Assembly (NCBI GenBank): GCA_964425315.1
Contig: CAYRNB010000070.1
Coordinates: 1-16,346, forward strand
Source: Rhodoblastus sp964425315
GTDB lineage: Bacteria > Pseudomonadota > Alphaproteobacteria > Rhizobiales > Beijerinckiaceae
Length of the DNA stretch: 16,346 nt
Reading direction: 5' to 3'
A program made the translations under genes and the position numbers. Below the pieces are notes generated by a model. The model did no database searches, was not told the origin of the DNA, and saw only the letters and a list, made by a program, of their open reading frames with translations. Shown here one piece after another: positions 16,264 through 16,346 of this stretch (its first letter is position 1; every line of letters begins with the position of its first letter).

Positions 16264-16346
16264 TCACTCCACCAGATGGGGCGGGAGGCCAATCTGTTTG
16301 ACGCCAACGCCCGCGCAATTGGTCGCGAAATTCGATCCGCCGACGA
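16264..16346 (-). CDS. C-terminal end of an upstream gene, cut by the window edge
   Basis: Reading leftward from the window end gives an open frame with the tail VGGSNFATNCAGVGVKQIG then LPPHLVE and a TGA at 16266-16264. Its stop lies 6 nt from the ATG of the larger TadE-like gene. The position suggests a third pilus protein of the same operon, but about 27 residues are too few to name it. Coding is supported by the open frame and spacing only. Confidence 0.4.
   Translation of the reverse strand, partial: VGGSNFATNCAGVGVKQIGLPPHLVE

Overview
GC-rich (roughly mid-60s % by eye) alphaproteobacterial chromosome. The gene set and protein styles fit Rhizobiales: GapR (DUF2312), N-formylglutamate amidohydrolase, DUF1036 and pyruvate kinase side by side, a rhizobial-type YejABEF transporter, and TadE-like pilus proteins. 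A Beijerinckiaceae/Methylocystaceae-like host is my best guess, but no marker in the window fixes the family. The window is almost fully coding, with no gap over 300 bases. I saw no tRNA, rRNA, insertion sequence, phage gene or CRISPR array.

Layout. (1) 6-893 (+): galU, UDP-glucose synthesis. (2) 916-5136 (-): four genes read leftward in the order N-formylglutamate amidohydrolase, gapR, Old Yellow Enzyme-type reductase, outer-membrane beta-barrel protein. (3) 5236-12977 (+): a compact run of DUF1036 secreted protein, pyruvate kinase, yejA, yejB, yejE, yejF. Gaps are 36, 21 and 10 nt, followed by two one-base TGATG overlaps. (4) 12980-14299 (-): kdsD (arabinose-5-phosphate isomerase), then a 65-residue helical protein behind an AT-rich segment with an imperfect palindrome. 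(5) 14368-15304 (+): a MmcQ/YjbR-family protein and a PNPOx-family flavin-type protein. (6) 15383-16346 (-): two overlapping TadE-like pseudopilin genes and the tail of a third gene cut by the window edge.

How the genes work together. YejA (periplasmic binding protein), YejB and YejE (permeases) and YejF (double ATPase) form one peptide/microcin C-type ABC importer. Its genes follow pyk so closely that shared transcription is likely. galU and kdsD both feed envelope polysaccharide synthesis (UDP-glucose, and Kdo for LPS), though they are 12 kb apart. The TadE proteins belong to a tight-adherence (Flp) pilus system whose other genes would lie beyond the right edge.

Assessment. I looked for an undescribed system and did not find a convincing one; this is mostly conserved core chromosome. 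The points most worth checking are the pyk-yejABEF linkage, a K+-independent signature in pyruvate kinase, the AT-rich palindrome before the small helical gene, the repeat-bearing linker of the outer-membrane protein, and several start-codon choices.
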